64,000 nt of DNA from Enterovibrio sp. JCM 19048 (GTDB lineage Bacteria > Pseudomonadota > Gammaproteobacteria > Enterobacterales > Vibrionaceae). Where the stretch lies: the NCBI GenBank assembly GCA_001310415.1, contig BAXE01000016.1, forward strand, positions 42,013 through 106,012, read 5' to 3'. Both the position numbers and the translations under genes were made by a program. Positions 47,684 through 57,281 of this stretch are shown piece after piece (within the stretch, counting starts at the first letter, position 1; every line of letters begins with the position of its first letter). The notes beneath the pieces were generated by a model. The model made no database searches and was not told the origin of the DNA. It saw only the letters and a program-made list of their open reading frames with translations.

Positions 47684-50212
47684 ATGAACAAACAGGCTTT
47701 TCTCAAGGGGCTTTTAGCGGCCTCTATCGCAAGTGCCATATCATCACCGGCGATCGCTGCGCCGGGCGCTCCTGTCATTTCCTGGATGGAAACCAATTTC
47801 GCCATCATTGAAGTCAACGATGCTGCCACTGCATACAAAGACTTGGTCAAAGTAAAACCTTACGCAGAAGTTCCTGTCACTTGGGATCGCTGGTCCGGAG
47901 AACCCGCTGATTCGTGGCGTGTGTTACTGAATGGCGAGGTTGTACACGAAGCTTCCGTTACACCTTCAGCAACGCAGAAAGAATCCACCGTGCTTCAGGT
48001 CGCCAAAGGCGGTAAATATGACATGGTGGTGGAGTTATGTAGCGGAACCGGTGCAGCACAATCCTGTACCCAAAGTGCGGCCAAGCCTATCGTTGTTGCA
48101 GACACAGACGGTAGCCACCTGGATCCACTGCCAATGAATGTTGATCCGAATAACGGCAACTACACAACGCCGGACAATACCGTCGTCGGCGCTTACTTCG
48201 TTGAATGGGGTGTGTATGGACGTAAATTCCCGGTCGACAAAATCCCTGCGCAGAATCTGACCCACATTATCTACGGCTTCGTTCCAATTTGTGGCAACAA
48301 CCCTTCACTGGCCGATGGTCCCCTTGCTGCGCTTAACCGTGCCTGTGCCGGGTTGCCGGATTATGAAGTGGTTATTCATGACCCTTGGGCTGCCGTTCAG
48401 ATGCCGCATCCACAATCGGGTCAAAGCTATTCTTCCTCCTACAAGGGAACCTATGGCCAGATCATGGCGCTTAAACAGCGTTATCCAGATCTGAAAATCC
48501 TGCCTTCTATCGGTGGCTGGACACTGTCTGATCCTTTCTACGAGTTCGGCGACAAAGCGAAACGCGACAAGTTTGTCGCTTCAGTGAAGAAATTCCTGCA
48601 AACCTGGAAATTCTATGATGGCGTAGACATCGACTGGGAATATCCGGGCGGCCTGGGTGCCAACCCTAACCTCGGCGACCCATCTAAAGATGGCGACACC
48701 TACGCTGTACTGATGCAAGAACTCCGCGCCATGCTGGACGAACTGTCTGCAGAAACTGGCCGCACTTACGAGCTGACCTCTGCAGTGGGTGTCGGTTACG
48801 ACAAGATTGCGAACGTTAACTATGTAGATGCCGTTCCATACATGGACTACATCTTTGCCATGACATACGACTACTACGGTGGTTGGAACAATGTCGTGGG
48901 TCACCAGGCAGCCCTTGATTGTGGCAGCCACATGACTGCAGATGAATGTGCAGGTAAAGGACTGGACGAAGAGGGCAAGCCACGCAAAGGGCCTGCTTAC
49001 ACCACCAAAAATGGCGTGAACCTGCTGCTTGAAAAAGGCGTTCCACCCGAGAAAATGGTGATCGGTGCAGCCATGTACGGCCGCGGCTGGACGGGCGTGA
49101 CAGAAGCAAGCATGTCAGACCCAACCAACCCAATGACGGGTGTGGGCAATGGCAAGGTTGCAGGCTCTTGGGAAGCGGGCGTTATCGACTACAAAGATAT
49201 CGTGACCAAGTACCTCAATAAACCTAGCGTTGTCAAAGGCTACGATCAGCAAGCAGAAGCCCCTTGGGTATACGATCCATCGAATGGTGATCTGATCACC
49301 TATGATGACAAGCGCTCTGTGATGGCCAAAGGCGCATACGTTCGCGAGAACAACTTCGCCGGCCTGTTTGCCTGGGAAATCGATGCCGACAACGGCGATA
49401 TCCTGAATGCAATGCAAGAGTCACTGGTTGGTGACCCACAGCCACCACGCAATAAGGCGCCTATTGCCAATGCCGGTGCAGATGTTACCGTTAACGCCGC
49501 TGGCACTGTCGCACTGAGTGGTTCGTTGTCATCAGACTCTGATGGCCGAATTGTCTCATACAGCTGGAAGCAAACTGCGGGTCCTGCTGTTTCCCTGACT
49601 GGCGCAAATGCGGTTTCAGCATCGGCTGACATTCCAGCCGTGACTGTTGACACCCGTTTTGTGTTCTCACTGACCGTAACAGATGACGACGGTGCGTCAG
49701 CAACCGACACGGTTGTGGTGAATGCAAAAGCTGAATCAGGCCCGGTTGACCCTGTCAACACCGCGCCAACAGCTGCTATCAGCGCTCCGGCAACCGTGAA
49801 AGCCGGTCAAGTTGTACTGGTGGATGCCAGCGGATCTACAGATGCTGAAAACGATTCACTGACGTTCAAATGGTCATACCCAGCGTCGATTAACGCGACG
49901 GAAAATGGCGCAACCCTGACTTTCATCGCCGGTGAGTATGATGTCGATACCGCGTTTGATTTCTCGGTTGTTGTATCGGATGGAGAACTGACCGACAGCG
50001 CTGCAGTTCGTGTGACGGTTCTGAAAACCGAAGGCCCGGTTGACCCTACTTGTGACAACGCATGGAAAGAAGGTCAAGTCTACACCGGCGGCAATGTGGT
50101 TACCCACAAAGGCACGGAGTACGAAGCCAAGTGGTGGACTACCAATGAAGAGCCAGGCACTACCGGTCAATGGGGTGTATGGAAAACGCTGGGTGCGGCT
50201 AACTGCCAATAA
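47684..50212 (+). CDS. chiA: Secreted multidomain GH18 chitinase (ChiA type)
   Basis: 842 residues, intact. Signal peptide (residues 1-26, MNKQAFLKGLLAASIASAIS then SPAIAA). An N-terminal chitinase-A immunoglobulin-like domain (about 27-150) is followed by the GH18 barrel (about 160-590) with catalytic motif DGVDIDWEYPGG near 312, where the last Glu is the acid/base, and SIGGWTLSDPF near 270. Two PKD-like domains (about 595-685 and 695-785) are joined by proline-rich linkers. A C-terminal CBM5/12-like chitin-binding domain (about 790-842) has EYEAKWWTTNEEPG. It hydrolyses chitin outside the cell. GAGGG precedes the ATG. A bidirectional terminator separates it from moaE. Confidence 0.95.
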   Translation: MNKQAFLKGLLAASIASAISSPAIAAPGAPVISWMETNFAIIEVNDAATAYKDLVKVKPYAEVPVTWDRWSGEPADSWRVLLNGEVVHEASVTPSATQKESTVLQVAKGGKYDMVVELCSGTGAAQSCTQSAAKPIVVADTDGSHLDPLPMNVDPNNGNYTTPDNTVVGAYFVEWGVYGRKFPVDKIPAQNLTHIIYGFVPICGNNPSLADGPLAALNRACAGLPDYEVVIHDPWAAVQMPHPQSGQSYSSSYKGTYGQIMALKQRYPDLKILPSIGGWTLSDPFYEFGDKAKRDKFVASVKKFLQTWKFYDGVDIDWEYPGGLGANPNLGDPSKDGDTYAVLMQELRAMLDELSAETGRTYELTSAVGVGYDKIANVNYVDAVPYMDYIFAMTYDYYGGWNNVVGHQAALDCGSHMTADECAGKGLDEEGKPRKGPAYTTKNGVNLLLEKGVPPEKMVIGAAMYGRGWTGVTEASMSDPTNPMTGVGNGKVAGSWEAGVIDYKDIVTKYLNKPSVVKGYDQQAEAPWVYDPSNGDLITYDDKRSVMAKGAYVRENNFAGLFAWEIDADNGDILNAMQESLVGDPQPPRNKAPIANAGADVTVNAAGTVALSGSLSSDSDGRIVSYSWKQTAGPAVSLTGANAVSASADIPAVTVDTRFVFSLTVTDDDGASATDTVVVNAKAESGPVDPVNTAPTAAISAPATVKAGQVVLVDASGSTDAENDSLTFKWSYPASINATENGATLTFIAGEYDVDTAFDFSVVVSDGELTDSAAVRVTVLKTEGPVDPTCDNAWKEGQVYTGGNVVTHKGTEYEAKWWTTNEEPGTTGQWGVWKTLGAANCQ

Positions 50213-50228
50213 GCACTGAAAGCGGAAA

Positions 50229-50259
50229 TCAAAAAGGGATGCATTGCATCCCTTTTTTG
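50229..50259. terminator. Bidirectional terminator between chitinase and moaE
   Basis: An 11-bp stem (aaaagggatgc/gcatccctttt) with a 3-base loop and T-runs on both strands. Confidence 0.92.
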
Positions 50260-50274
50260 TTTAGTGACAGACAG

Positions 50275-50715
50275 TTACCAGCGCTTTGCCGCGTCCTGAT
50301 CACTGTCACGGGCTTCAACCCAACGCTCATCATCAACCAGACGCTCTTTCTTCCAGAATGGCGCACGGGTTTTGAGGTAGTCCATGATGAACTCGCATGC
50401 TTCAAATGCTGCATTGCGGTGGGCACTGGAGACACCGACAAACACAATTTGATCGCCGATATCGAGTGCACCAACACGGTGGATGACACGCACATAGGTT
50501 AGAGGCCAACGTGATTTTGCCTGCTCGCAAATTTCGGTCAGTGACTTTTCCGTCATGCCCGGGTAATGCTCCAGCGTCAGTCCAGTTACATTGTCACCCA
50601 GGTTCATGTCCCGCACTTTGCCAACGAATGTGACCACAGCGCCGTCGCCATGGCAGTCATTCAGCCGCGCGTATTCTTCCGCAACAGAAAAGTCGTCAAC
50701 CTGAACTGAAATCAC
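50275..50715 (-). CDS. moaE: Molybdopterin synthase large subunit MoaE
   Basis: 146 residues, intact. With MoaD it converts cyclic pyranopterin monophosphate to molybdopterin. Conserved: GAVVTFVGKVRDMN near residue 25, LTLEHYPGMTEKSL, HRVGALDIGDQIVFVGVSSAHR near 100 and the active-site lysines in YLKTRAPFWKKE near 118. It is last in moaABCDE, two bases after the moaD stop. Confidence 0.98.
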   Translation of the reverse strand: MISVQVDDFSVAEEYARLNDCHGDGAVVTFVGKVRDMNLGDNVTGLTLEHYPGMTEKSLTEICEQAKSRWPLTYVRVIHRVGALDIGDQIVFVGVSSAHRNAAFEACEFIMDYLKTRAPFWKKERLVDDERWVEARDSDQDAAKRW

Positions 50716-50717
50716 AG

Positions 50718-50963
50718 TTAACCTCCCGTCACAGGTGGGAAAAATGCCACTTCATCACCCGGCTTTACCGGTGCAGACAGGTCTGAAATCGTCTGGTTGA
50801 TCGCCACCAGCAGTTTTCCGGACTCCAGCGCCAGTGCCCACTTGTCACCTTTTTCAGCAAGGTGTTGGCGGATCTCTTCCGCCGACGCAAAGTCACCGTC
50901 AAGTGCCAGTCGGCTCTCGCCCACCAACTCTTTAACCTGAGCAAAAAAGAGAACCTGGATCAT
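50718..50963 (-). CDS. moaD: Molybdopterin synthase sulfur carrier subunit MoaD
   Basis: 81 residues, intact. Ubiquitin-like protein ending in FFPPVTGG. The C-terminal Gly-Gly is thiocarboxylated and donates sulfur to MoaE. Its start overlaps the moaC stop (ATGA-type overlap at 50960-50963), showing translational coupling. Confidence 0.97.
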   Translation of the reverse strand: MIQVLFFAQVKELVGESRLALDGDFASAEEIRQHLAEKGDKWALALESGKLLVAINQTISDLSAPVKPGDEVAFFPPVTGG

Positions 50964-51439
50964 GATTCCACCTTAAAATGTCCTGATTTTCCGCCGGTTT
51001 TTTCAAGCAGTCGAACCTGGCCGATCACCATGTCTTTCTGTACGGCTTTACACATGTCGTAAATGGTCAGCGCAGCGACAGACACCGCTGTCAGGGCTTC
51101 CATCTCAACGCCGGTTTTCCCGGACAGCTTGCAAACCGACTCAATGCGTACCTGCGAGGTTTCAGGGAGCGCTTCCAAAGAGACTTCCACTTTGGTCAGC
51201 ATCAGTGGGTGGCACAGAGGAATCAAATCCCATGTGCGTTTGGCCGCCTGGATACCTGCGATACGTGCAGTGGCAAACACATCACCTTTGTGGTGTTTGC
51301 CCGAAACAATCAGAGCCAGTGTTTCAGGTGCCATGTCCACATACGCTTCAGCACGTGCTTCACGCACAGTTTCAGCCTTGCCCGATACATCAACCATGTT
51401 CGCTTCACCGGAAGCATTAATGTGTGTAAAGCCTGTCAT
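50960..51439 (-). CDS. moaC: Cyclic pyranopterin monophosphate synthase MoaC
   Basis: 159 residues, intact. Second enzyme of molybdenum-cofactor synthesis. Conserved: [38 protein letters not shown] near residue 70, and [20 protein letters not shown] near 112 with the catalytic Lys following (CKAVQKDM). Confidence 0.98.
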   Translation of the reverse strand: MTGFTHINASGEANMVDVSGKAETVREARAEAYVDMAPETLALIVSGKHHKGDVFATARIAGIQAAKRTWDLIPLCHPLMLTKVEVSLEALPETSQVRIESVCKLSGKTGVEMEALTAVSVAALTIYDMCKAVQKDMVIGQVRLLEKTGGKSGHFKVES

Positions 51440-51442
51440 GGA

Positions 51443-51955
51443 TTATTGACCCAGGTGTGGCATGAAGTTACATGGGCGGTGGCTCGCATCCAGCTGTTGC
51501 TTGATGATGCCATTCCAGCCAGTACGGCACGCACCGGTTGAACCCGGCATCGCGAAAATAACGGTATGGTTGGCAAAGCCTGCAATCGCACGCGACTGGA
51601 TAGTCGATGTGCCAATCTCCTGGAATGAGATCGCGCGGAACAACTCACCAAAACCTTCCACTTCTTTGTCGAACAGTGGCTTCAGTGCCTCCGGCGTGCT
51701 GTCGCGGGAAGTGAAGCCCGTACCACCGGTGATCATTACCGCCTGAACGTTTTCGTCTGCGATCCACTGGGAAACCACCGCGCGGATTTTGTAAACATCA
51801 TCAATAACAATTTGCTTGTCAGCAAGGGTGTGACCCGCTTCTGTCAGCGCATCAACCAGGAACTTTCCTGATGTGTCGTTCTCTTCAGTGCGCGTATCAG
51901 AAACCGTCAGAACAGCAATTTTTGCCGGTGAAAAAGCAGTAACAGCGTGACCCAT
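51443..51955 (-). CDS. moaB: Molybdenum cofactor biosynthesis protein MoaB
   Basis: 170 residues, intact. MogA/MoaB fold; in E. coli the role is not essential. It has the family blocks [17 protein letters not shown] near residue 15, [20 protein letters not shown] near 78 and AIVFAMPGST-like [20 protein letters not shown] near 133. Lies 36 bases after moaA. Confidence 0.97.
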   Translation of the reverse strand: MGHAVTAFSPAKIAVLTVSDTRTEENDTSGKFLVDALTEAGHTLADKQIVIDDVYKIRAVVSQWIADENVQAVMITGGTGFTSRDSTPEALKPLFDKEVEGFGELFRAISFQEIGTSTIQSRAIAGFANHTVIFAMPGSTGACRTGWNGIIKQQLDASHRPCNFMPHLGQ

Positions 51956-51991
51956 AAAATTTGAACCTCTACGAATTGATCTGATGCGGGA

Positions 51992-52977
51992 TTAACCGCC
52001 AATAGATGCCAGGTGCGGCGTCATACCGGTATGCCCCTGGTCGAGAAAATGGCTTTGTTTCTTGTTCAACAATTCACCTTGAATGCGTGCGACCAATGCC
52101 TCTTCCTGCGCATTGTCCTGAAGCAGGTCACGCAGATCGACACCGTAATCGCCAAACAGGCACATGTGCAGTTTACCCAGCGCAGAGACACGCAGGCGGT
52201 TGCATGATGAACAGAAATCTTTTTTGTAGGGCATGATAAGCCCGATTTCACCCTGATAATCCGGGTGACAGTATACTTCCGCAGGGCCATCGCTTTGATC
52301 CCGGACTTTCATAATCCAACCATTGGCGATGAGATGGTTTCTGACCGAAACACCGGACTGATGATGTTGTTCGAAAAGGGAGTCCATATCGCCGGTCTGC
52401 ATCAGCTCAATAAAACGTAGCTGTATCGGTCGGTCTTTAATCCAATTAAGGAATGCTGGCAGTTCGCCGCTGTTCAGGTTCTTCAACAGCACTGCGTTCA
52501 CTTTCACCTGCTCAAATCCCGCATCAAACGCAGCGTCAATACCACGCATGACCTGATGAAACTTGTTCTCGCCGGTGATTTGGTGAAACATGCGCGGATC
52601 AAGACTGTCCACACTGACATTGATATTGGTTAACCCTGCATCCCGCCATTGTTGGGCGTTCTTTTCAAGACGGTAACCGTTAGTGGTCATGGCCACTTTC
52701 TTGATGCCATCCTGCGCCGCAATCATGGCAACCACGTCAGTAAAATCACGGCGAAGCGTAGCTCACCGCCAGTAATACGGACTTTGCTGGTACCACAATG
52801 CGAAAACGCAGTAACTACCCGACGCAGTTCATCGAGTGTCAGGAAGCCGGAATTCTTACCTGCAGGCTTATACCCTTCCGGCAGACAATAAGTGCAGCGG
52901 AAGTTACAAACGTCAGTAATGGACAATCGCAAATAATAAAACTTGCGATGAAAGGAATCTTCAAATTGAACAGACAC
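51992..52977 (-). CDS. moaA: GTP 3',8-cyclase MoaA (frameshifted)
   Basis: About 328 residues after restoring one C near 52756 (GAGCCTACG read as GAGCTACG). Radical-SAM enzyme that starts molybdenum-cofactor synthesis from GTP. The SAM cluster motif is CNFRCTYC near residue 24, the GGE motif ITGGEPTLRRD is at the break, and the C-terminal second cluster has [20 protein letters not shown] near 265. It ends [14 protein letters not shown], the conserved GG tail. A GTG start at 52977 is chosen (AAAGG upstream; gives [16 protein letters not shown] at the family position). A structured leader lies upstream. Confidence 0.95.
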
Positions 52978-52994
52978 TAAACACCTTTCCAAAT

Positions 52995-53085
52995 ACGGGA
53001 GACGAGCACATTTCTATGATCGCCCTGGTGACGTTATGTCACGGCCTGCATCCCCTATTCTGGCGAACTTAGCAAAGCAGGCTTC
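52995..53085 (-). ncRNA. Candidate molybdenum-cofactor (Moco) leader RNA upstream of moaA
   Basis: On the minus strand the moaA leader can fold into nested helices: an outer TCGCC/GGCGA pairing (53062-53066 with 53020-53024) and an inner GTGAC/GTCAC hairpin with a 5-base loop (53042-53028). The Moco RNA motif is a known gammaproteobacterial riboswitch candidate ahead of moaA operons. I place it by position and folding, not by a covariance search. Edges are approximate. Confidence 0.5.
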
Positions 53086-53588
53086 GGAGTTATTTACGCA
53101 CTTCAGTGAGACTGTCACTTTCAGCACGCGTACCCTGTAATCTAGCAAAAGAACACCTTCGCTAACAAGAATCGTCCTACACTTTTATGCAGTAGCGCCT
53201 GACTTTTAACTATTTTGTCACCGTCTCAAAACACAAACAGATCTGTGGGACAACCTTCAAGCACAATTGACCCGCAATCTTATTGTGGGATTTCAATACA
53301 GGCAAAAATCTCTGCATTACCCGATCAGGTGTTCCAAAGACGGTGAGCAGTAAACCCGTTCTATCTTTGCAAAAACACGGACTGGATGTCGCAATTTCAA
53401 AATGCATTTTGCAACGGACGTTCTGCAAAATTCGATAAATCAAACGGTTATTTAGCAGGCATTGAAATTGCTACAACAGGGTTGTATGACAACGGTATCT
53501 AAGTAGTCCCGATAAAATAAACCAAATAAGATGGTGGCGGAAAATTGCACGGATGTATCCGGCTTCGCCACCCGGAAGGGAGCTCACC
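53086..53588. other. Intergenic region between moaA leader and LON-domain gene
   Basis: About 500 bases containing the promoters of the moa operon (minus) and the LON-domain gene (plus). No credible gene. A 14-bp palindrome resembling a LuxO site lies at 53398-53411 and is listed separately. AGGGAG before 53589 is the ribosome site of the next gene. Confidence 0.4.
53398..53414. promoter_or_regulatory. LuxO-like palindromic site
   Basis: A perfect 14-bp palindrome CAAAATGCATTTTG. Its minus-strand reading TTGCAAAATGCAT matches 12 of 13 positions of the LuxO-box pattern TTGCAWWWTGCAA. It lies about 175 bases upstream of the LON-domain gene. No sigma-54 promoter was found nearby, so the function is uncertain. 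Confidence 0.3.
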
Positions 53589-54154
53589 ATGACAACAACA
53601 TTGCCGATCCTGTTCAATAACCGACACATTCTCCCAGAGGGTCGTCTACCACTGCGCATCACACAAGGCGCGCAGCTGGAAACCGTAAAATACGCCATGC
53701 GAAATGGCCTCGACTTGGGCGTCTGTATGGATGAAACCAGCCAATCGGTGCCGGCATTGGCACGCGTGTAACTATCGAAGATTTTCACATGTCACAAAAC
53801 GAAGGTGTTCTAACCATCATTGTGTGTGGCAAGGAAAGTTTTGTCATCGACGGTATTCGAGAAAACGAAAGCGGCATCGTTGAAGCGCGCTGTCAGGCAC
53901 TCCCCGCCTGGCCTCAACGCGAAGTCAGCAACGATGCGGCACCACTTGCCGAGCGTTTGCTGATTATGTTTGAGCGTTATCCAGAACTCAGTTCTTTGCA
54001 TAAACAGCCTAACTTTGACAACCTCACCTGGCTTTGTCAGCGCTGGTTGGAACTGCTTCCCATTCCCGCCAGCGAAAAACAGGTGTTGATGGCAGCACAC
54101 ACCTGTACAGATACGGCGGAATACCTGCTCAGTCTGATGAAAGACCCGCACTGA
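53589..54154 (+). CDS. LON peptidase N-terminal domain protein (frameshifted)
   Basis: About 188 residues after restoring one base near 53755. A stand-alone Lon substrate-binding (PUA-like) domain without ATPase or protease parts. It starts LPILFNNRHILPEGRLPLRI, continues MRNGLDLGVCMDETSQS and after the break GIGTRVTIEDFHMSQNEG and LTIIVCGKESFVIDGI. A helical C-terminal part follows. These proteins are common in Vibrionaceae and of unknown function; regulation of protein turnover is only inferred from the fold. AGGGAG precedes the start. Confidence 0.85.
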
Positions 54155-54166
54155 TCCCCCTCTTCC

Positions 54167-54198
54167 TGAAAAGACCAGTGTAAAAGCTGGTCTTTTTT
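54167..54198 (+). terminator. Terminator of LON-domain gene
   Basis: A 10-bp stem (aaaagaccag/ctggtctttt) with an 8-base loop is followed by a T-run, 15 bases after the stop. Confidence 0.88.
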
Positions 54199-54308
54199 AA
54201 TCTTTGCGTGATCAGAAATAAAAAACACACATCAAATAGTGATGAAACCACTTGGTTTTGCGAGTGATGCCGTATTATTGAAGCGAGTTCCCCAAATTAA
54301 GCAGCACA

Positions 54309-55201
54309 ATGAAATCAAAAAAACAGAAACAACCAAAAATCGTCGCGATTGGTGGCGGTCATGGTTTGGGGCGAGTTCTTTCTGCGCTAAGCGACCACGG
54401 TGAACATGTCACCGGCATTGTAACCACCACAGATAACGGGGGGTCAACCGGTCGAATCCGTGCCTGTCAGGGTGGCATTGCCTGGGGTGATACCCGTAAC
54501 TGCATCAATCAGCTGATCACTGAACCGTCCATTGGCTCAATGATCTTTGAATACCGCTTCAAAGGGAATGGCGAACTCGACGGTCACAACCTGGGTAACC
54601 TGATGCTGACAGCACTGGACAATCTCTCTATCCGTCCGCTGGAAGCAATAAACCTCATTCGTGACATGCTGAAAGTGCCAACCCAGATTGTGCCAATGTC
54701 AGAGCATCCTGCAGATCTGGCCGCTCAAACCCGGTTTGGTGAGTTAATTTCCGGCGAAACCAATGTTGATGAACTGGATGAACCACCAGCCAGACTGCTA
54801 CTGGAGCCTGTCGTGCCCGCTACCAAAGAAGCGGTATTCGCCATTCAGGAAGCCGATTTAGTGATTCTTGGACCAGGCAGCTTTCTGACCAGTATCATGC
54901 CGCCACTACTGTTGCCGGAAATCAGCCGTGCGTTGAAACAAACCCAAGCCAAAGTGATTTTTATCCGTAACCTGGATAAAGAAAATGGTCCTGCCGGTCA
55001 AATGTCATTGGAAAAGATGCTGAGCTGGTGTGAGCGTTCTATGGGGGGAAGGCGTATCGATGTGGTGCTGGGGCCAGACACGGCTGACATCGACGAAGCT
55101 ACCATCAGATGGTGACAGACTTGGCGTCTGCCAACCATCAGTGGCGCCATGACAGGGATAAACTATCCGAGGCGATTAATCAGGTTTTGCTCACTGGCTA
55201 A
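54309..55201 (+). CDS. yvcK: Gluconeogenesis-factor-type protein YvcK/YbhK (frameshifted near 3' end)
   Basis: About 297 residues after restoring one C near 55101. CofD-like Rossmann-fold protein; in Bacillus YvcK binds UDP-GlcNAc and affects cell shape and carbon metabolism, while the gammaproteobacterial role is unclear. Motifs: [20 protein letters not shown] near residue 12, [14 protein letters not shown] near 39, [24 protein letters not shown] near 98 and [15 protein letters not shown] near 193. The repaired end ([20 protein letters not shown]) stops at 55201, inside the 3' end of luxU on the other strand. Confidence 0.93.
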
Positions 55202-55522
55202 CGCTTTGTAGTGAGAGGCTGTACCTTCCAACATTGAGGTCAGGCGCGGCAATTGGTCTTGCACCCATGCTTCCTGACCCAACTTTACGCGGGATTCACA
55301 CTCACGCGCCAGCTCTGCCAACTCATCAGCACCAAAGCTCGCTGCACTGCTCTTAATTGCGTGGCTGATATCGCGTACTTTCAGCGCTGTAGGAGCATCT
55401 GAAAGTTGATTCGAATAGCGAGCCAGTTCATCACTAAACACAACAAGCAGGGAAGACACTGTCTCTTCCCCGACCTCTGCTGCCAGCCGCCGCAACGTAT
55501 CATGGTTCACCGTCGACGCCAT
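55163..55522 (-). CDS. luxU: Quorum-sensing phosphorelay protein LuxU
   Basis: 119 residues, intact. Histidine phosphotransfer domain that passes phosphate from the hybrid sensor kinases to LuxO. The phospho-accepting His is in ISHAIKSSAASFGADELAEL near residue 55, the standard HPt signature. It starts three bases after the luxO stop, so the two are cotranscribed. Its last 39 bases overlap the 3' end of yvcK on the opposite strand. Confidence 0.95.
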   Translation of the reverse strand: MASTVNHDTLRRLAAEVGEETVSSLLVVFSDELARYSNQLSDAPTALKVRDISHAIKSSAASFGADELAELARECESRVKLGQEAWVQDQLPRLTSMLEGTASHYKALASEQNLINRLG

Positions 55523-55525
55523 AAA

Positions 55526-56980
55526 CTAGTTCCTTTTTTCTTGTGATTCTTGCCAACTTTGCAGCTTGCGATAAATCGTTGAAGGGCTGACTTCTAACAA
55601 ACCCGCCGCCTGAGGAATATTCCCATCACAGGCATCAATCGCGATTTGAATAGCGCGCTTTTCAACCAACCACAAGGGTTCTATGTCAGCTTTTGTCACT
55701 GCACCTTGTTTCAACATCGCAGAGGCTGCGGCAAAACTTTCTTCGCGAGGCTGCGAGAGAGAGTCTTGCGCACTACTTCTTTGTGACGCTGATGCAATTT
55801 TGACACCAGAAACTGTGTTTAAAGGTGGCGGGAGCATAAATTCTGTGACTTCCCGCCCATTGTGTAGCACGACGATATTGCGGATCACGTTTTGAAGCTG
55901 TCTGACGTTCCCCGGCCAATCGTAATTCAGCAACCGGCGGGTCACTTCGTCGTCGAAGCTTCGGAAGTCTTTACCCTCTTCCATCGCGAACATCAACAAC
56001 AGCGACTGTGCGATTTCTACAACGTCATCTCCGCGGTCACGGAGCGGAGGCAGACCCAAGGGGATAACGTGAAGACGATAATAGAGGTCTTCACGGAAGT
56101 TTCCTTTTTGCACTTCTTCCCAAGGATCGCGGTTGGTTGCACAAATAAAGCGAACATCCACCTGCTTCACCCTGGAAGAGCCAACTTTCTGGAACGTACC
56201 GGTTTGGATAAAACGCAGCAACTTGGACTGGAGATCCAAATCCATTTCGCAAATTTCATCCAGGAACAGGGTACCGCCATCAGCCAACTCGGCCGCACCT
56301 TCACGTTCAGAAGCCGCACCAGTGAAAGCCCCTTTCATGTGACCGAACAGTTCGCTTTCAATCAAGTCCTTGGGAATAGCGGCGCAGTTAATCGCAACAA
56401 AAGGCTTTTTGGCTCGGGTACTTGCAGCATGAACCGCTTCTGCGCACACCTCTTTACCGGTACCGCTTTCGCCGGTAATAAACACGGTCGCCTTGCTGGG
56501 CGCTGCCGAGTCAATGACACGGTAAACCGCCTGCATAGGCACACTTTGGCCAATAAACCCGTAATAGGACCCTTCAGCAGGCTGCACCCGCAAATTGCTC
56601 TTCGGTTTAAGCGCATTGTTGACCGTTACGCGTAACAGGTCAGCTTCACAAGGCTTGATAAGGAAATCGCTCGCGCCATAACGCATGGCTTCAACCGCAG
56701 CATCAACAGAACCATGTGCTGTCATAATCACCACAGGCACATCGGGGTGATATTTCCTGAATTCGGACAACACATCGAAACCGGAGATATCCGGTAAGCG
56801 CAAATCCAGCAATACCAGCGCGAAAGTCTGGCCGGCAGCAAAACTGTTAATGGCCTCCTGCCCGGTGGTGGCGATCTCCACTTCTACATCAAGTGGATTG
56901 AGATAAGATTTGTATAGCGCCGCCACTGAAGCCGTATCCTCGACCATCAGTATGCGTTTTTTGCCCCCAGCATCTAGCAT
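55526..56980 (-). CDS. luxO: Quorum-sensing sigma-54 response regulator LuxO
   Basis: 484 residues, intact. The receiver domain (1-125) has Asp59 in [14 protein letters not shown] as phospho-acceptor. The AAA+ sigma-54 domain has Walker [16 protein letters not shown] near 170, the GAFTGA loop near 219 and Walker [14 protein letters not shown] near 240. A Fis-type helix-turn-helix ([22 protein letters not shown]) is near 460. At low cell density LuxO-P with sigma-54 activates qrr genes. The divergent qrr1 with LuxO-box-like sites supports the assignment over other NtrC-type regulators. Confidence 0.97.
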   Translation of the reverse strand: MLDAGGKKRILMVEDTASVAALYKSYLNPLDVEVEIATTGQEAINSFAAGQTFALVLLDLRLPDISGFDVLSEFRKYHPDVPVVIMTAHGSVDAAVEAMRYGASDFLIKPCEADLLRVTVNNALKPKSNLRVQPAEGSYYGFIGQSVPMQAVYRVIDSAAPSKATVFITGESGTGKEVCAEAVHAASTRAKKPFVAINCAAIPKDLIESELFGHMKGAFTGAASEREGAAELADGGTLFLDEICEMDLDLQSKLLRFIQTGTFQKVGSSRVKQVDVRFICATNRDPWEEVQKGNFREDLYYRLHVIPLGLPPLRDRGDDVVEIAQSLLLMFAMEEGKDFRSFDDEVTRRLLNYDWPGNVRQLQNVIRNIVVLHNGREVTEFMLPPPLNTVSGVKIASASQRSSAQDSLSQPREESFAAASAMLKQGAVTKADIEPLWLVEKRAIQIAIDACDGNIPQAAGLLEVSPSTIYRKLQSWQESQEKRN

Positions 56981-57076
56981 TTGACCCCCGCCATTGCTCC
57001 CTAAAAAAATACTTTTCCAAAAAATCTGCTTTAAGTATAACGCTGATTTGCAGATTTAAAGCACTATCGCCGCGTT

Positions 57077-57108
57077 TTGCATTGCAAAATGCAAAAGAAT
57101 TTGCAAAT
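57077..57108. promoter_or_regulatory. LuxO-binding-site cluster upstream of qrr1
   Basis: TTGCAAAATGCAA (57082-57094) is an exact match to the LuxO-box pattern TTGCAWWWTGCAA. It overlaps TTGCATTGCAA (57077-57087) and is followed by the palindrome ATTTGCAAAT (57099-57108). The cluster lies about 50-80 bases upstream of the qrr1 sigma-54 promoter, the expected enhancer position. Confidence 0.8.
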
Positions 57109-57156
57109 ACGATAATGCTAGTCGCCTGAATTTACTATGTTTTGTGTCAAAAAAGT

Positions 57157-57172
57157 TGGCATGTTATATGCA
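57157..57172 (+). promoter_or_regulatory. Sigma-54 promoter of qrr1
   Basis: TGGCATGTTATATGCA has GG (57158-57159) and GC (57170-57171) exactly ten bases apart. The start point expected about 12 bases downstream coincides with the first stem of the small RNA near 57184. Confidence 0.9.
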
Positions 57173-57183
57173 TTATATTTCTC

Positions 57184-57281
57184 GACCCTTCTTGGGTCAC
57201 CTAGCCAACTGACGTTGTTTGTGAGCACTTCGTTCACTGAAACAAGACAGCCAACCGACTAATTTCCGGTTGCTTTTTTTT
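57184..57281 (+). ncRNA. qrr1: Qrr quorum-regulatory small RNA (Qrr1 type)
   Basis: About 98 bases. The 5' hairpin GACCC-ttctt-GGGTC (57184-57198) is followed by the invariant pairing core CCTAGCCAACTGACGTTGTT (57200-57219), a second hairpin around gtgagcacttcgttcac, and a terminator (aaccg/cggtt, T-run 57274-57281). This matches the architecture of Vibrio Qrr RNAs, which with Hfq repress the luxR/hapR master regulator and other mRNAs at low cell density. The position between luxO and uvrB is that of qrr1 in Vibrio. The last bases overlap the uvrB stop codon. Confidence 0.95.

Noticed and set aside
55892..56635. A 247-codon plus-strand frame inside luxO
   Set aside because: Antisense to an intact luxO, with no start signals or known motifs.
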